64,000 nt of DNA from Marinicella algicola (GTDB lineage Bacteria; Pseudomonadota; Gammaproteobacteria; Xanthomonadales; Marinicellaceae): contig NZ_JAQOMR010000001.1 of the NCBI RefSeq assembly GCF_028401385.1, positions 3,330,501 through 3,394,500 of the forward strand, read 5' to 3'. The notes beneath the pieces were generated by a model. It did no database searches. It had not been told where the DNA came from and worked only from the letters and a program-made list of their open reading frames with translations. Shown here piece by piece: positions 1 to 8,646 of the stretch. Made by a program: the position numbers and the translations under genes. The first letter of the stretch is position 1. Each line of letters starts with the position of its first letter.

Positions 1-1
1 G

Positions 2-493
2 CTTGCCGCCGAGATGATCTTTGGCGCCGGACTTGCGGCAAGCCAAGCGGAAGCCGAGGCACTTGCAAAAGCAAAGCTCACTGACGGCAAGGCGCTGGAG
101 CATTTCGCCCGGATGGTTGCCGATCTTGGCGGCCCGGTCGATTTCGTCGAAAAGTCAGAAACATACCTGGCGAAAGCGCCGCTCATCCGGCCCGTTCTGG
201 CGCCGAATTCCGGCTTTCTTTGCTCCGCCGATGCCCGCGCCATCGGCATGAGCGTCATCACACTTGGTGGCGGACGGAAACGCCCGGGCGACCGGATCGA
301 CCACCGCGTCGGATATTCAAGGCTACATCCGCTCGGCACCAGGATCGAGGCGGGCGCACCGCTTGGCTTCGTCCACGCAGCAACGCAAGACGATGGTGAC
401 ACAGCCGCGCATGCCCTCCTGGCTGCATTCACCATAGAAGAAGCCGCCCCGGCGGAACGGCCGCTCGTGATCGAACGGATCGGCCGTTTCTGA
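2..493 (+). CDS. deoA: Thymidine phosphorylase, C-terminal part (5' end outside window)
   Basis: This is the C-terminal ~163 residues of a pyrimidine-nucleoside phosphorylase, which splits thymidine with phosphate into thymine and deoxyribose 1-phosphate in nucleoside salvage. The reading frame is open from the first bases, so the gene begins upstream of the window. The visible part covers the C-terminal domain of the family, including the stretch around ITLGGGRKRPGD (~residues 82-93 of the visible ORF), which is typical of DeoA. It ends just before the convergent usg gene. Assignment to thymidine rather than general pyrimidine nucleosides rests on overall resemblance. Confidence 0.85.
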   Translation, partial: LAAEMIFGAGLAASQAEAEALAKAKLTDGKALEHFARMVADLGGPVDFVEKSETYLAKAPLIRPVLAPNSGFLCSADARAIGMSVITLGGGRKRPGDRIDHRVGYSRLHPLGTRIEAGAPLGFVHAATQDDGDTAAHALLAAFTIEEAAPAERPLVIERIGRF

Positions 494-508
494 GCCTTAT
501 GCCAAGGT

Positions 509-781
509 TCAGTGCATGGTGATCTCGCCCGAGACCTGGCGCCATTCATTGGGACCGATCAGGCGCTTGTGGGCATAACGGACAGAGTGCAGCGGCCCTT
601 CGAGATTCTGCTTCCAGAAGTCGAGGAATTTGTTCATCTGCGGAAAATCGGGCGCGAGATCGTAGTCCTGCCAGAGATAGCTCTGCAAAACACCCTCGAA
701 ATCGGGGAGACGGTAGAGAATCTGGGCCGTTGTCAGGCCGTAACCGGCAAGCTGCATTTCGAATTCAGAAGCAAATCGCAT
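509..781 (-). CDS. usg: Usg family protein
   Basis: A ~90-residue soluble protein of the Usg family, known mostly from alphaproteobacteria and named for its occurrence near tryptophan genes; its biochemical role is not established. Family-like stretches are YRLPDFEGVLQSYLWQDYD and the C-terminal VRYAHKRLIGPNEW. The frame is open further upstream, but the ATG at 779-781 is preferred because a good ribosome binding site (GAGGTGG) lies just before it and homologues start with a similar short N-terminus. It stands alone between deoA and an aldo/keto reductase. Confidence 0.8.
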   Translation of the reverse strand: MRFASEFEMQLAGYGLTTAQILYRLPDFEGVLQSYLWQDYDLAPDFPQMNKFLDFWKQNLEGPLHSVRYAHKRLIGPNEWRQVSGEITMH

Positions 782-916
782 GTTCCACCTCATTGTCGGT
801 GACAATTGCAAAGGCTGACGTATTTTCGCGATCGCTTCAATCTGAAATTCTATATTTGCTATGTTTTTCAATAACTTGACAGCACACCAACAAGAGTGCT
901 GCCAAGCTTGAACGGC

Positions 917-1729
917 TCAGTCCCAGTCTGGCGCCCAGTCCGGACTGATCAGCCTGAGCCCCTTGTCGAGACCTCTAAGACGTTTGATTTCGTCATCCGA
1001 GAGCACAATCTCGGCGGCAGCAAGATTCGATCTGACCCGTTCCGGCTTGCTGGAGGTCGGGATCACGACATGACCTTCGGCCATCAGAAAGGCAAGCGCG
1101 ATTTCGCCCTCGGAGACGTCATGGGCTTCACCGATCGCCTTCAATACCGGATCGTCGGCGATCTTGCCCTGCGCCAGCGGCGAATAGGCGGTAAAGGCAA
1201 TGCCGTTTTTATCGCAGTAGTCGGCGACCAGCCGGTTCTGGTGGAAAACATGGCATTCGACCTGATTGGCGGCAATCTTGCGGCCGCCGAGCAGATCGGC
1301 GGCCTTGTCCATCAGCGTACGGGTGAAGTTCGAAACGCCGATCCGTGCAGCAAGGCCATCGTCATACACCTCTGCCAGCCGGCCGATATAGTCCTCGAAA
1401 GACGGCCCATCGGCGCGCCCGGGCCAGTGCAGCAGAAGAAGATCGACCTTGTCGCGACCGAGCTTTTCGCGGCTCTCTTCCACGCTCCGGCGGAACGCAT
1501 CTTCGCCGTAATTGTCGATCCAGACCTTGGTGGTCACAAAGACATCATCGGGTTTCAAGCCCGAGACGGAAAGCGCGCGGCCAACTTCGGCCTCGTTGCC
1601 ATAGGCCTGAGCCGTATCGATATGGCGATAGCCGGCCTCAAGGGCAGCAAGAACCGTCTGATAGGCCTCGTCATCCCGTCGTCGCCAGGTACCGAAACCG
1701 ATCTGGGGAATACCGTTGATGGATTTCAT
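917..1729 (-). CDS. Aldo/keto reductase (2,5-diketo-gluconate reductase-like)
   Basis: A 270-residue NADPH-dependent aldo/keto reductase of the DkgA/DkgB type. The catalytic tetrad is visible as Asp38, Tyr43 (in the DTAQAYGNE stretch), Lys68 (VTTKVW) and His101 (LLLHWPG). A phosphate-binding IPTSSKPER motif near the C-terminus fits the coenzyme site. Members reduce small aldehydes and keto-sugars in the cytoplasm; the physiological substrate is not predictable. It is the downstream partner of a second aldo/keto reductase on the same strand, 24 bases away, so the two are probably cotranscribed. Confidence 0.85.
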   Translation of the reverse strand: MKSINGIPQIGFGTWRRRDDEAYQTVLAALEAGYRHIDTAQAYGNEAEVGRALSVSGLKPDDVFVTTKVWIDNYGEDAFRRSVEESREKLGRDKVDLLLLHWPGRADGPSFEDYIGRLAEVYDDGLAARIGVSNFTRTLMDKAADLLGGRKIAANQVECHVFHQNRLVADYCDKNGIAFTAYSPLAQGKIADDPVLKAIGEAHDVSEGEIALAFLMAEGHVVIPTSSKPERVRSNLAAAEIVLSDDEIKRLRGLDKGLRLISPDWAPDWD

Positions 1730-1753
1730 ATTTCAGTCTCCCATATCCGATGC

Positions 1754-2770
1754 TCAGGGTCGGACAGGTCCGCTGCCTGCGCCGGTCTGCTCAATCGCTG
1801 CTGCGATTTCATCGAGATCGGTCTCGTCGAGCTCCAGCCGCGCGGCAGCGATCCAGCCATCGATCTGCTCCGGCTTGCGCGCACCGACAATCGCTCCCGT
1901 CAGTCCGGGCCAGGCCAGAACCCAGGCAATGGCGACGGCCGCCTGGCTGGTGCAATGACGCTCAGCCACCGGCTTCAGTGCCTCTGCAAGGGCCAGATTA
2001 GCCTCAAGGGCTTCGCCTTTGAAATTGGCACTGTTGCGCCGCCAGTCGTCTTCGGGAAGCTCGGCCGCACGTGCCGTCGAGAAGCGGCCCGTCAGAAGAC
2101 CCGCCTGCATCGGGCTGTAGCAGATCACACCGGTTTTGTTTTTCCGTGCCCAGGGCAGAAGTTCTGCTGCGGTATCACGACGGATGGCTGAAAAGGGCGG
2201 CTGCAGCGTATCGACATGGCCAATCGCCTCGGCCGCCTCAAGTTGATCGATATCGTGATTGGAAAGGCCAATCGCACGGACCTTGCCTGCGGCCTTCAGG
2301 TCGCACAACGCGCCCCAGTATTCGGCAAGCGGCACATCATTCGACGGCCAGTGAACCTGCATCAGGTCGATGGTCTCGACACCAAGCCTTTTGAGCGACG
2401 CCTCGGTCTGCTCCCTGAGGCTATCCGGATGCCCGATCCTCTTAGGCGTTTCCATCGGATCATCGTCGTTCCAGACCATACCGCACTTGGTGAAGATGTA
2501 AGGCCGGTCGGATGCGGCGATGCCGGCTATCGCCTTGCCGACAACTTCTTCAGAGTGGCCCAGTCCGTAAACGGAAGCAGTATCGATCCAGTTGATACCG
2601 GCATCGATCGCCCGGCGGATGGCAGCAACGGAATCGCTGTCGTCCTGCGCGCCCCAACCGGCTGCCCAGCCACCGCCGCCAATGGCCCAGGCGCCAAAAC
2701 CGGCGCGGGTGATGCTCATGTCGGTGGTACCGAGCTGCCTTGTAGGCAGATTTTCGGATGAAATTGTCAT
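1754..2770 (-). CDS. Aldo/keto reductase (AKR, YajO/Tas-like branch)
   Basis: A 338-residue aldo/keto reductase from a different subfamily than its downstream neighbour. The (beta/alpha)8 barrel elements are clear: INWIDTASVYGLGHSE carries the catalytic Asp and Tyr, FTKCGMVW the Lys and LMQVHWP the His, while the C-terminal VGARKPEQ binds NADP. It probably forms a two-gene operon with the AKR at 917-1729. The substrate is unknown; such enzymes commonly detoxify carbonyls or reduce sugar aldehydes. Confidence 0.83.
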   Translation of the reverse strand: MTISSENLPTRQLGTTDMSITRAGFGAWAIGGGGWAAGWGAQDDSDSVAAIRRAIDAGINWIDTASVYGLGHSEEVVGKAIAGIAASDRPYIFTKCGMVWNDDDPMETPKRIGHPDSLREQTEASLKRLGVETIDLMQVHWPSNDVPLAEYWGALCDLKAAGKVRAIGLSNHDIDQLEAAEAIGHVDTLQPPFSAIRRDTAAELLPWARKNKTGVICYSPMQAGLLTGRFSTARAAELPEDDWRRNSANFKGEALEANLALAEALKPVAERHCTSQAAVAIAWVLAWPGLTGAIVGARKPEQIDGWIAAARLELDETDLDEIAAAIEQTGAGSGPVRP

Positions 2771-2841
2771 GGAAACTTCCCCAGGGAAAACGCGCTTTCG
2801 CAGGCACGCCAGTTACGCTTCGGCGCTGAAACCGGAGCACA

Positions 2842-2880
2842 CAAACGGGCAGCGAGACTGCCCTCCGGCCGGAGGCCGGA
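2842..2880 (-). terminator. Tandem hairpins after the holin-X-like gene
   Basis: Two adjacent hairpins lie immediately downstream of the minus-strand gene ending at 2881. The first has 7-bp arms TCCGGCC/GGCCGGA with a 3-base loop (2864-2880). The second has 6-bp arms GGGCAG/CTGCCC (2847-2863), followed on the minus strand by a short GTTTGTG tract. The T-tract is weak, so termination is likely but not certain. Confidence 0.5.
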
Positions 2881-3297
2881 TTACTTCTTCTGACGGGCCC
2901 GAGCCAGAACGAAAGCGAGGCTCGCAACCGCCGCCAGCCCGGAAATCGGCTTTTCCCGCATCATCATCGGAACCACGCCGATAACGCTCTGCAGCATATC
3001 TTCTGTGGCATATTTCGCCGCGCGATAACGTCGCTGCTCTGCGCGGTTCATCAAAAGTGCGTAGGCCAGCACCAAGACCGCGAGTGTGAGGGACGCGATA
3101 GCAATGGTCAGCGCCGCGCCAAGGGGACCGAAGATTTCCGCAAGATAGATCGCCAGCGCGATAACGCCGCTGACATAGGCCGACATGAACAGAAACAGCA
3201 GGATGACGACAATAACGGCGTTGCGCCTAGCTGAACGCGCAACAACGCGACCATCAATCGCCATGATGGCCGCCGCCAGAGATACGAACCGATCCAT
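2881..3297 (-). CDS. Small membrane protein, phage-holin (Holin-X) superfamily-like
   Basis: A 138-residue protein with two central hydrophobic segments (~residues 26-50 and 57-83) and a third weaker one near the C-terminus, ending in basic residues. This layout resembles the putative holin-X/YqjE-type membrane proteins that travel with DUF883/YqjD proteins. It begins 3 bases after the DUF883 gene on the same strand, so the two are cotranscribed and probably share the EcfG-type promoter upstream. A role in envelope stress is inferred from context; nothing suggests a functional phage. Confidence 0.65.
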   Translation of the reverse strand: MDRFVSLAAAIMAIDGRVVARSARRNAVIVVILLFLFMSAYVSGVIALAIYLAEIFGPLGAALTIAIASLTLAVLVLAYALLMNRAEQRRYRAAKYATEDMLQSVIGVVPMMMREKPISGLAAVASLAFVLARARQKK

Positions 3298-3300
3298 ACC

Positions 3301-3636
3301 TTATCGCCGCGTCAGGAGCGCTGCAAGAAAACCGAAGCCTGCGGCCATCAGTATCGACTGCAGCGGACGGCTTCGGATGTGATCTTCGACGTCTTCTTCA
3401 ATGGACATCGCCTCTTCGCGCGCACGATCATAGGCCTCGTGGCCCTTCTTGGTCGCATCATCGCGAAACTTCTCGGCTTTCTCACGCGCCTCGGAAGCCT
3501 TCTCGTTGCCGAGCGCGCCAATCATTTTCGTAAGCGCTGCGATATCACCGCGCAATTGGTCGATCTGTGCCTGAATATCGGCCTCGGTTGTCTTGCCAGT
3601 GGACGTATCACCACCGGTGCTTTTGCTTACTGCCAT
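3301..3636 (-). CDS. DUF883 (ElaB/YqjD-like) membrane-anchored protein
   Basis: A 111-residue protein with a long charged, helix-forming middle region (~residues 18-90, rich in Ala/Glu/Lys) and a C-terminal hydrophobic anchor ending in Arg-Arg. This is the organisation of DUF883 proteins such as E. coli ElaB and YqjD, stress-induced inner-membrane proteins, some of which bind ribosomes. The start ATG is 34 bases below the predicted transcription start of an EcfG-type promoter (3677-3701). It leads the operon containing the holin-like gene. Confidence 0.75.
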   Translation of the reverse strand: MAVSKSTGGDTSTGKTTEADIQAQIDQLRGDIAALTKMIGALGNEKASEAREKAEKFRDDATKKGHEAYDRAREEAMSIEEDVEDHIRSRPLQSILMAAGFGFLAALLTRR

Positions 3637-3676
3637 ACTTGATCTCCCAAAATTGAAATCGGCTAATCAACCTAGT

Positions 3677-3701
3677 AACGCATCACTTCCGCTGTTGTTC
3701 C
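3677..3701 (-). promoter_or_regulatory. EcfG-type promoter of the DUF883 operon
   Basis: On the minus strand, GGAAC (3697-3701) is followed after exactly 16 bases by CGTT (3677-3680), the consensus of the alphaproteobacterial general-stress sigma factor EcfG. Transcription would start near 3670, about 34 bases above the DUF883 start codon. The sequence match is direct; use by EcfG is inferred from the ecfG gene in this window. Confidence 0.75.
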
Positions 3702-3808
3702 AGTCGCTGCGCCAAGAATTGCGGTGGTGGGTCACGTCAAAGGCCACCACCGCCTCCAAGCCTACGCTCCGCGGCACGCCCGCACAATAGCCAGGCATAC
3801 CTGAAGGC

Positions 3809-4018
3809 CTACCCGGCTGCGGCAACCCGTTCCGGATCATCGTCCGACCAGTTGGCAATATGATCCCGGATCGCCCGACGCAGTTCTTCCATCGTGTTGT
3901 AAACGCCGCCGTCCAACGCATGGACGTGAAATTTGACAGCGACAAATCTGAGCCGTCCGTTTTCGGGAACAACAATCCCGACCGGCTGGCCACCGAATTC
4001 AACCATCTGCTTTTTCAT
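3809..4018 (-). CDS. Small hypothetical protein
   Basis: A 69-residue soluble protein of unknown function, starting at the ATG at 4016-4018 with a GGAG box nine bases upstream. It has a compact N-terminal beta-rich half (EFGGQPVGIVVPENGRLRF) and a C-terminal helix (MEELRRAIRDHIANW). It has no membrane segment and no recognised motif. The frame stays open upstream to a GTG at 4120, giving a possible 103-residue form, and it could be joined by a one-base frameshift to the short ORF at 4062-4175. Coding status is probable from codon pattern and ribosome binding site. Confidence 0.5.
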   Translation of the reverse strand: MKKQMVEFGGQPVGIVVPENGRLRFVAVKFHVHALDGGVYNTMEELRRAIRDHIANWSDDDPERVAAAG

Positions 4019-4476
4019 GATTTCCAACTCCGGCCAGCGAAATATGACCGGCCAAATTGTTTCAACCTGTGTGTGTGACCCTGAAGGCCGCATCACCCTT
4101 AAGACAGCATCGCAGCGCACGCCGCATGCGTCCGGCTTCGATCGGATTTTTCGTTTTCAGCGCCTCTGAAGACATTGAACACTCCCGCGTTGCAAAGGGG
4201 TTGATACCATTGCGATGGGTCAGGTTTTACCCGAAACGACCAACCAAATCCAAGCTTATATTTTGTTTATATCGATGAAATTCTTCAAAAAGATGTCAAA
4301 ACATAGCGAATGACAAAAACTTAATTCCCTGAACAAGTCTGCCGGGACATGCCGCCGGATAGCAGCCACACATTAAATAGAGAGGCCAACCGGACAGACA
4401 AGAGGGGCGGTCAACAAAATTGACCACCCCTCAAAATACAATCATAGGCTGTTAAAATTCCGGGAAAAGACTCCGA
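4019..4476. other. Intergenic region with a short ORF and one hairpin
   Basis: The stretch between the small hypothetical gene and purU holds no confident gene. On the minus strand a 37-codon ORF (4062-4175) begins with ATG behind a GGGAG box and runs towards the small protein at 3809-4018. Given the many one-base lesions in this window, the two may be one ~120-residue protein. The region 4240-4330 is AT-rich. A hairpin at 4402-4432 is listed separately. Confidence 0.4.
4402..4432 (-). terminator. Hairpin downstream of purU
   Basis: An almost perfect inverted repeat with arms of ~13 bases (GAGGGGCGGTCAA and TTGACCACCCCTC, one mismatch) separated by about five bases lies 45 bases beyond the purU stop codon on the minus strand. 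There is no strong T-run, so it may act as a weak terminator or as an mRNA 3'-end stabiliser. Confidence 0.5.
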
Positions 4477-5360
4477 TCACCCCATCCGCTCGGAAGCATA
4501 GGAGCCGGCGGATGGTGGGAACACAACTGTGCGGTTACCATTGATGAACACCCGGCGATGAATATGGGCGTGAATGGCGCGGGCCAATACCAGCGCCTCA
4601 ACATCGCGCCCGAGGGCGACATAGTCGTCCGGGCTCTGCGCATGGGTGATGCGTACCGTTTCCTGCTCGATGATCGGCCCTTCATCAAGGTCTGGCGTCA
4701 CGTAATGCGCGGTTGCGCCGATCAATTTGACACCGCGCTGATAGGCCTGCTTGTAGGGGTTGGCCCCTTGAAGCTCGGCAGGAAGGAATGGTGGATATTG
4801 ATGACCTGCCCGACCATCTTGCGGCACAGCGTATCGGAGAGCACCTGCATGTAGCGTGCCAGCACCACCAGTTCGGTATCCGTCTGCTCGATGAGCTCGG
4901 CCAGACGCGCCTCGGCGGCCGGCTTGGTCTCTTTGGTGACCGGAATGTGATAAAACGGGATATCGTGATTGACGACGAGCTTCTGATATTCGAGGTGGTT
5001 GGACACCACGCCGACAATATCGATCGGCAGCGCGCCGATGCGCCAGCGGTACAGCAGGTCGTTAAGGCAATGGCCGAAACGCGAAACCATGATCATGGTC
5101 TTTATCCGGTAGGTGCCGTCATGGAAGATGTAATCCATGTCGAACGGCGCCGCGATCGCCTCGAAGCCGTCACGCAAGGTATCGAGCCCCGTTCCTGTTT
5201 CGGAAATAAAACTGATCCTGATGAAAAAACGGCCGGTTTCCAGGTCATCGAACTGAGAGCTGTCGATGATGTTGCAGCCTTCCGCCGCAAGATAACCGGA
5301 GATCGCCGCGACGATACCGCGCGTGGAAGGACATGTCACCGTGAGCACGAAATCTTTCAT
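4477..5360 (-). CDS. purU: Formyltetrahydrofolate deformylase (one-base lesion)
   Basis: PurU hydrolyses 10-formyltetrahydrofolate to formate and tetrahydrofolate, balancing one-carbon units and feeding formate to purine synthesis. An N-terminal ACT domain (~residues 1-80) precedes the formyl transferase fold, with catalytic Asn/His in [11 protein letters not shown] and Asp in [13 protein letters not shown]. Length after correction is 294 residues, normal for the family. As written the frame breaks at 4764-4767: four C's (GGGG on the coding strand) where five restore the expected [13 protein letters not shown]. Both halves are otherwise perfect, so a sequencing undercall is more likely than a real mutation. 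Confidence 0.85.
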
Positions 5361-5684
5361 GGTCGTTTCCCGTTGGTTGAACGCTGGCTGACATATTATC
5401 GCAGCCGACCGGTCATAGAGGCTTGTGCATGCGCTTTCAACCGCAGCCGTGCCATCAGACTATGCGGCAGCACGCAGCGCTGTAACATGCACGACCTAAA
5501 GATGCGGATTGCCGCCAAAAGCGTTCATGAGTGGGTATTGAAGTGAGATGCCGCCACGATATGTTTGTTTGTGTGAGGCGCGACCGGCTTGACTTCAGTG
5601 GCCCCAGCCGCGCTATAGTCAGAAAAAACCGGTCATAACGGGCCGGCCCGCGGCAGGCGGAGTGGACAATTGGAGTATCGATGA
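5361..5684. other. Divergent intergenic region purU / GH5
   Basis: This ~320-base gap separates divergent purU and the glucanase gene. I see no convincing ORF, no perfect inverted repeat and no EcfG-type site in it. It presumably holds both promoters; the glucanase ribosome binding site (GGAG, 5672-5675) is at its right edge. Confidence 0.5.
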
Positions 5685-6793
5685 ATGCGCCGCTCTCGGG
5701 GATACGCGCCGTGCAATTCTATTTTCGCACAACTCAAAAATCAGCTTTCCGCCGCCGCCATTGCAGCCACCGCGCTTTCCTGGCGCTGTCATCAACAGCC
5801 ATTGCAGCGCAGAGCTGTGAGATGACACTGCACGGGATCAATGTCGCCGGCGCAGAATTTGGCCAACCCGGTGAACCTTACGGACAGGGCTATATCTATC
5901 CGTCCACGGAAACGATCGACAAACTTGCCGCAGACAAGTTCAACGCCATCCGCCTCCCCTTCCTTTGGGAGCGGCTGCAGCCTTCGCTCAACGGTGTGTT
6001 TGACCCGAACGAGTTGGCCCGCATGCAGGCAACCATCAAAGCCGCCCGCGACAACAATATGGTCGTTATTCTCGACCCTCACAATTATGCCCGCTACCGC
6101 GGGCAGGTGATCGGCAGCCCAAATGTGCCGCTCGAAGCGTTTGCCGATTTCTGGAAACGGCTTTCCGCAGTCTTTGCCAACGACGACGACATTATTTTCG
6201 GCCTGATGAACGAACCGCATGACATAGAAGCACCGGAGTGGCTGAATGCGGCCAACGCCGCGATCGCCGCAATACGTAATATCGGTGCAGGCAATCTCAT
6301 TTTCGTTCCCGGCACGGCCTGGACGGGCGCTCATAGCTGGGATCAGACCTTTTACGGCCCGTCAAACGCCTCGGTGATGACCGGCATTGTAGACCCGCTA
6401 AACAATTTCGCGTTTGAAGTCCACCAGTATGCCGATGGGGATTATTCCGGCAAGGCCGGCGAGTGTAGCAAGATAGGCGACGCCGTTGATGCGATCAAAG
6501 ATTTCACCGACTGGCTGAACACCAACAATTACCAGGGGTTCCTCGGCGAATTCGGTACGGTAGAGCAAATCAGCTGCCTCAGAGGCCTGAAGCAAATGGT
6601 GGATATCATCCAAAACGATCAGAAAGCGTGGATCGGATGGGCCTATTGGGCAAGCGGTGAATGGTGGCCAAAGAATGCACCGATGATCATTCAGCCAGAT
6701 CTGCGCAATGGCGGCGGCGCTCAGTTGCGAACGCTGCAGCCGGTTCTCGCCAACAACGATCTGAGCCGCCATGCCTGCAACGGCAGCAACTGA
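5685..6793 (+). CDS. Secreted glycoside hydrolase family 5 endoglucanase (one-base lesion in signal peptide)
   Basis: A ~369-residue GH5 retaining glycosidase, most like endo-beta-1,4-glucanases. The acid/base Glu is in GLMNEPHD and the nucleophile Glu in [15 protein letters not shown] and [10 protein letters not shown] are also family-like. The ATG at 5685, nine bases after a GGAG box, opens a Sec signal peptide (hydrophobic core [11 protein letters not shown]... ending in STAIAA). It is joined to the enzyme frame only if one T is added to TTT at 5776-5778. The uninterrupted alternative start at 5681 gives an implausible Arg/His-rich N-terminus. It probably acts outside the cytoplasm on beta-glucans or cellulose; specificity is not determinable. 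Converges with epmA. Confidence 0.85.
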
Positions 6794-6799
6794 CGAGCG

Positions 6800-7863
6800 C
6801 TACGCCCCGACAACCGGTGCCCACAGCACATCCTCGATACGGCGCGCGCCGGTCGCCAGCATCACCAGCCGGTCAAAACCGAGAGCGATCCCGCTTGCCG
6901 GTGGCATCTTTTCAAGCGCTGCCAGGAAATCCTCGTCGACCGGGTAGATTTCACCATAAATGCGCTGTTTCTCAGCCATATCGGCCTCGAAACGAACACG
7001 CTGCTCCGCAGCATCTGTCAACTCGCCGAAGCCATTGGCCAGCTCCACACCGCAGACATAGAGTTCAAACCGTTCGCTGATGCGCGGATCGGTTGGCGAT
7101 TTGCGGGCAAGAGCTGCTTCGGGCGCGGGATAGGCATCGAGGAGTGTGGCGCGGTCATGGCCGAGGCAGGGCTCGACCCGCTCCACCAGCACGCGCGAGA
7201 ACAGATCCGACCAGCTGTCGTCATCACCGAATTGAATTCCTGATGCTTTCATCTGCCCGGCAAGTCCGTCGCGATCGGTCACGGCGTCCGGCGCTATGGT
7301 TTTCAGAAGATCAATACCGGCATAGCGTTCAAAAGCATCGGAAACGCTGAGACGCTCGGGTGGGGCAAATGGGTCGCAAGAGCTGCCACGCCAAGTGAAA
7401 TCATTGGTTCTTGCGGCTTCGGCCGCAAGCTTGAGCATCGCCGCACAATCCTCAAACAGCCGTTCATAGGGAGTTCGGGCGCGATACCATTCCACCATGG
7501 TGAATTCAGGGTGATGCAGGGGCCGCGTTCACGGTTGCGATAGACATGAGAAAAGGTCACCAGCCGCTCTTCCCCGGCAGCCAGCAGCTTCTTGGCTGTA
7601 AACTCCGGCGAGGTGTGCAGATAGATCGTCTGCGCTTCACCATCATTGCCGATCATCGCCGTAGAAAACCCGTGAAGATGGGTTTCGTTGCCGGGTGACA
7701 CCTGAAGCGCCGGCAGATCAACCTCGACAAAGTCCTCGCCGGCAAACCAGCTGCGTATCGACGCCATGATCCTGTTGCGGGCCATCAGGGCCGGTCGCCG
7801 GTCATGATGGCGGCCCGGATACCACCAGCGGGTTGCCGTGGCGGATGCGTTCTCGTTGGGCAT
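6800..7863 (-). CDS. epmA: EF-P--(R)-beta-lysine ligase EpmA/GenX (one-base lesion)
   Basis: A ~354-residue paralogue of the lysyl-tRNA synthetase catalytic core without an anticodon-binding domain. It attaches (beta-)lysine to a conserved lysine of elongation factor P. Class II motif 2 is FSHVYRNRERG and motif 3 is GIALGFDRLVMLATG. The frame breaks inside motif 2 at 7519-7522 (GGGG; CCCC in coding sense); one more base restores RERGPLHHPEFTMVEWYR. The target gene efp is divergent, ~150 bases away, which strongly supports the assignment. No epmB (lysine aminomutase) lies in the window. Confidence 0.85.
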
Positions 7864-8012
7864 TTTATCCAGCCTTTCCTCCGCCTCGCGTGCAATCAGG
7901 CGTTTGGCACTGGAATTTCGGGCAAAATTGCGTTAGTCCCGCTCACACGAATTCAGGAGAATTGCGGTGCGCGGTCTATAGATAGTCCCGGCCGTCAAAG
8001 CAAGGAAGTCTC

Positions 8013-8582
8013 ATGGTCAAGGTCATTGCCTCATCGCTGCGCAAGGGCAATGTCGTCGATGTCGACGGCAAGCTCTATGTCGTTCTTACCGCCCAGAATT
8101 TTCACCCCGGCAAGGGTACACCCGTCACCCAGATCGACATGCGCCGCATTGCCGATGGCACCAAGGTGTCTGAGCGCTGGAAAACGACGGAGCAGGTCGA
8201 ACGGGCCTTTGTCGAGGATGTCGACCATACCTTTCTCTACAGTGATGCCGAAGGGTTTCACTTTATGAACCCTGAAAGCTATGACCAGCTCACCATGAGC
8301 CCGGATGATGTCGGCGATGCAGCCAACTACCTGTCCGAGGCCATGACGGTGATCCTCTCCATCCATGAAGGCATTGCCATCGCGCTGGAACTGCCGCGCC
8401 ATGTCACGCTTGAAGTCATGGAAACCGAGCCGGTGGTCAAGGGGCAGACGGCGTCCTCCTCCTACAAACCGGCAATGCTGTCGAACGGCGTGCGCACCTT
8501 GGTACCGCCGCATATCGACGCCGGCACCCGCGTGGTGATCCTCACCGAAGACGGGTCCTACGTTGAGCGCGCCAAAAACTGA
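8013..8582 (+). CDS. efp: Translation elongation factor P
   Basis: EF-P (189 residues) binds ribosomes stalled on polyproline and promotes peptide bond formation. Three beta-barrel domains are present at normal length. The tip loop of domain I reads NFHPGKG, with Lys34 as the modification site, matching the lysine-type EF-P that EpmA modifies. The divergent epmA gene therefore encodes the likely modifying enzyme. A strong terminator follows immediately. Confidence 0.96.
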   Translation: MVKVIASSLRKGNVVDVDGKLYVVLTAQNFHPGKGTPVTQIDMRRIADGTKVSERWKTTEQVERAFVEDVDHTFLYSDAEGFHFMNPESYDQLTMSPDDVGDAANYLSEAMTVILSIHEGIAIALELPRHVTLEVMETEPVVKGQTASSSYKPAMLSNGVRTLVPPHIDAGTRVVILTEDGSYVERAKN

Positions 8583-8608
8583 GCGCTCATAAAAACGCTT
8601 AAAATTGC

Positions 8609-8638
8609 AAAAGGCGGGCCGTTGAGCCCGCCTTTTTT
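8609..8638 (+). terminator. Rho-independent terminator of efp
   Basis: A 10-bp perfect stem (AAAGGCGGGC/GCCCGCCTTT) with a 6-base loop is followed by TTT. It lies 27 bases past the efp stop codon. Flanking A and T runs allow it also to serve the convergent dehydrogenase gene ending at 8647. Confidence 0.9.
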
Positions 8639-8646
8639 ACCGGTTG

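Noticed and set aside
896..2191. 431-codon plus-strand ORF
   Set aside because: It lies antisense across the two aldo/keto reductase genes, whose catalytic motifs are intact on the other strand. Its translation shows no family pattern.
2881..3297. Prophage remnant because of the holin-like protein
   Set aside because: No other phage gene is near. The pairing with DUF883 and an EcfG-type promoter matches a chromosomal stress gene pair.
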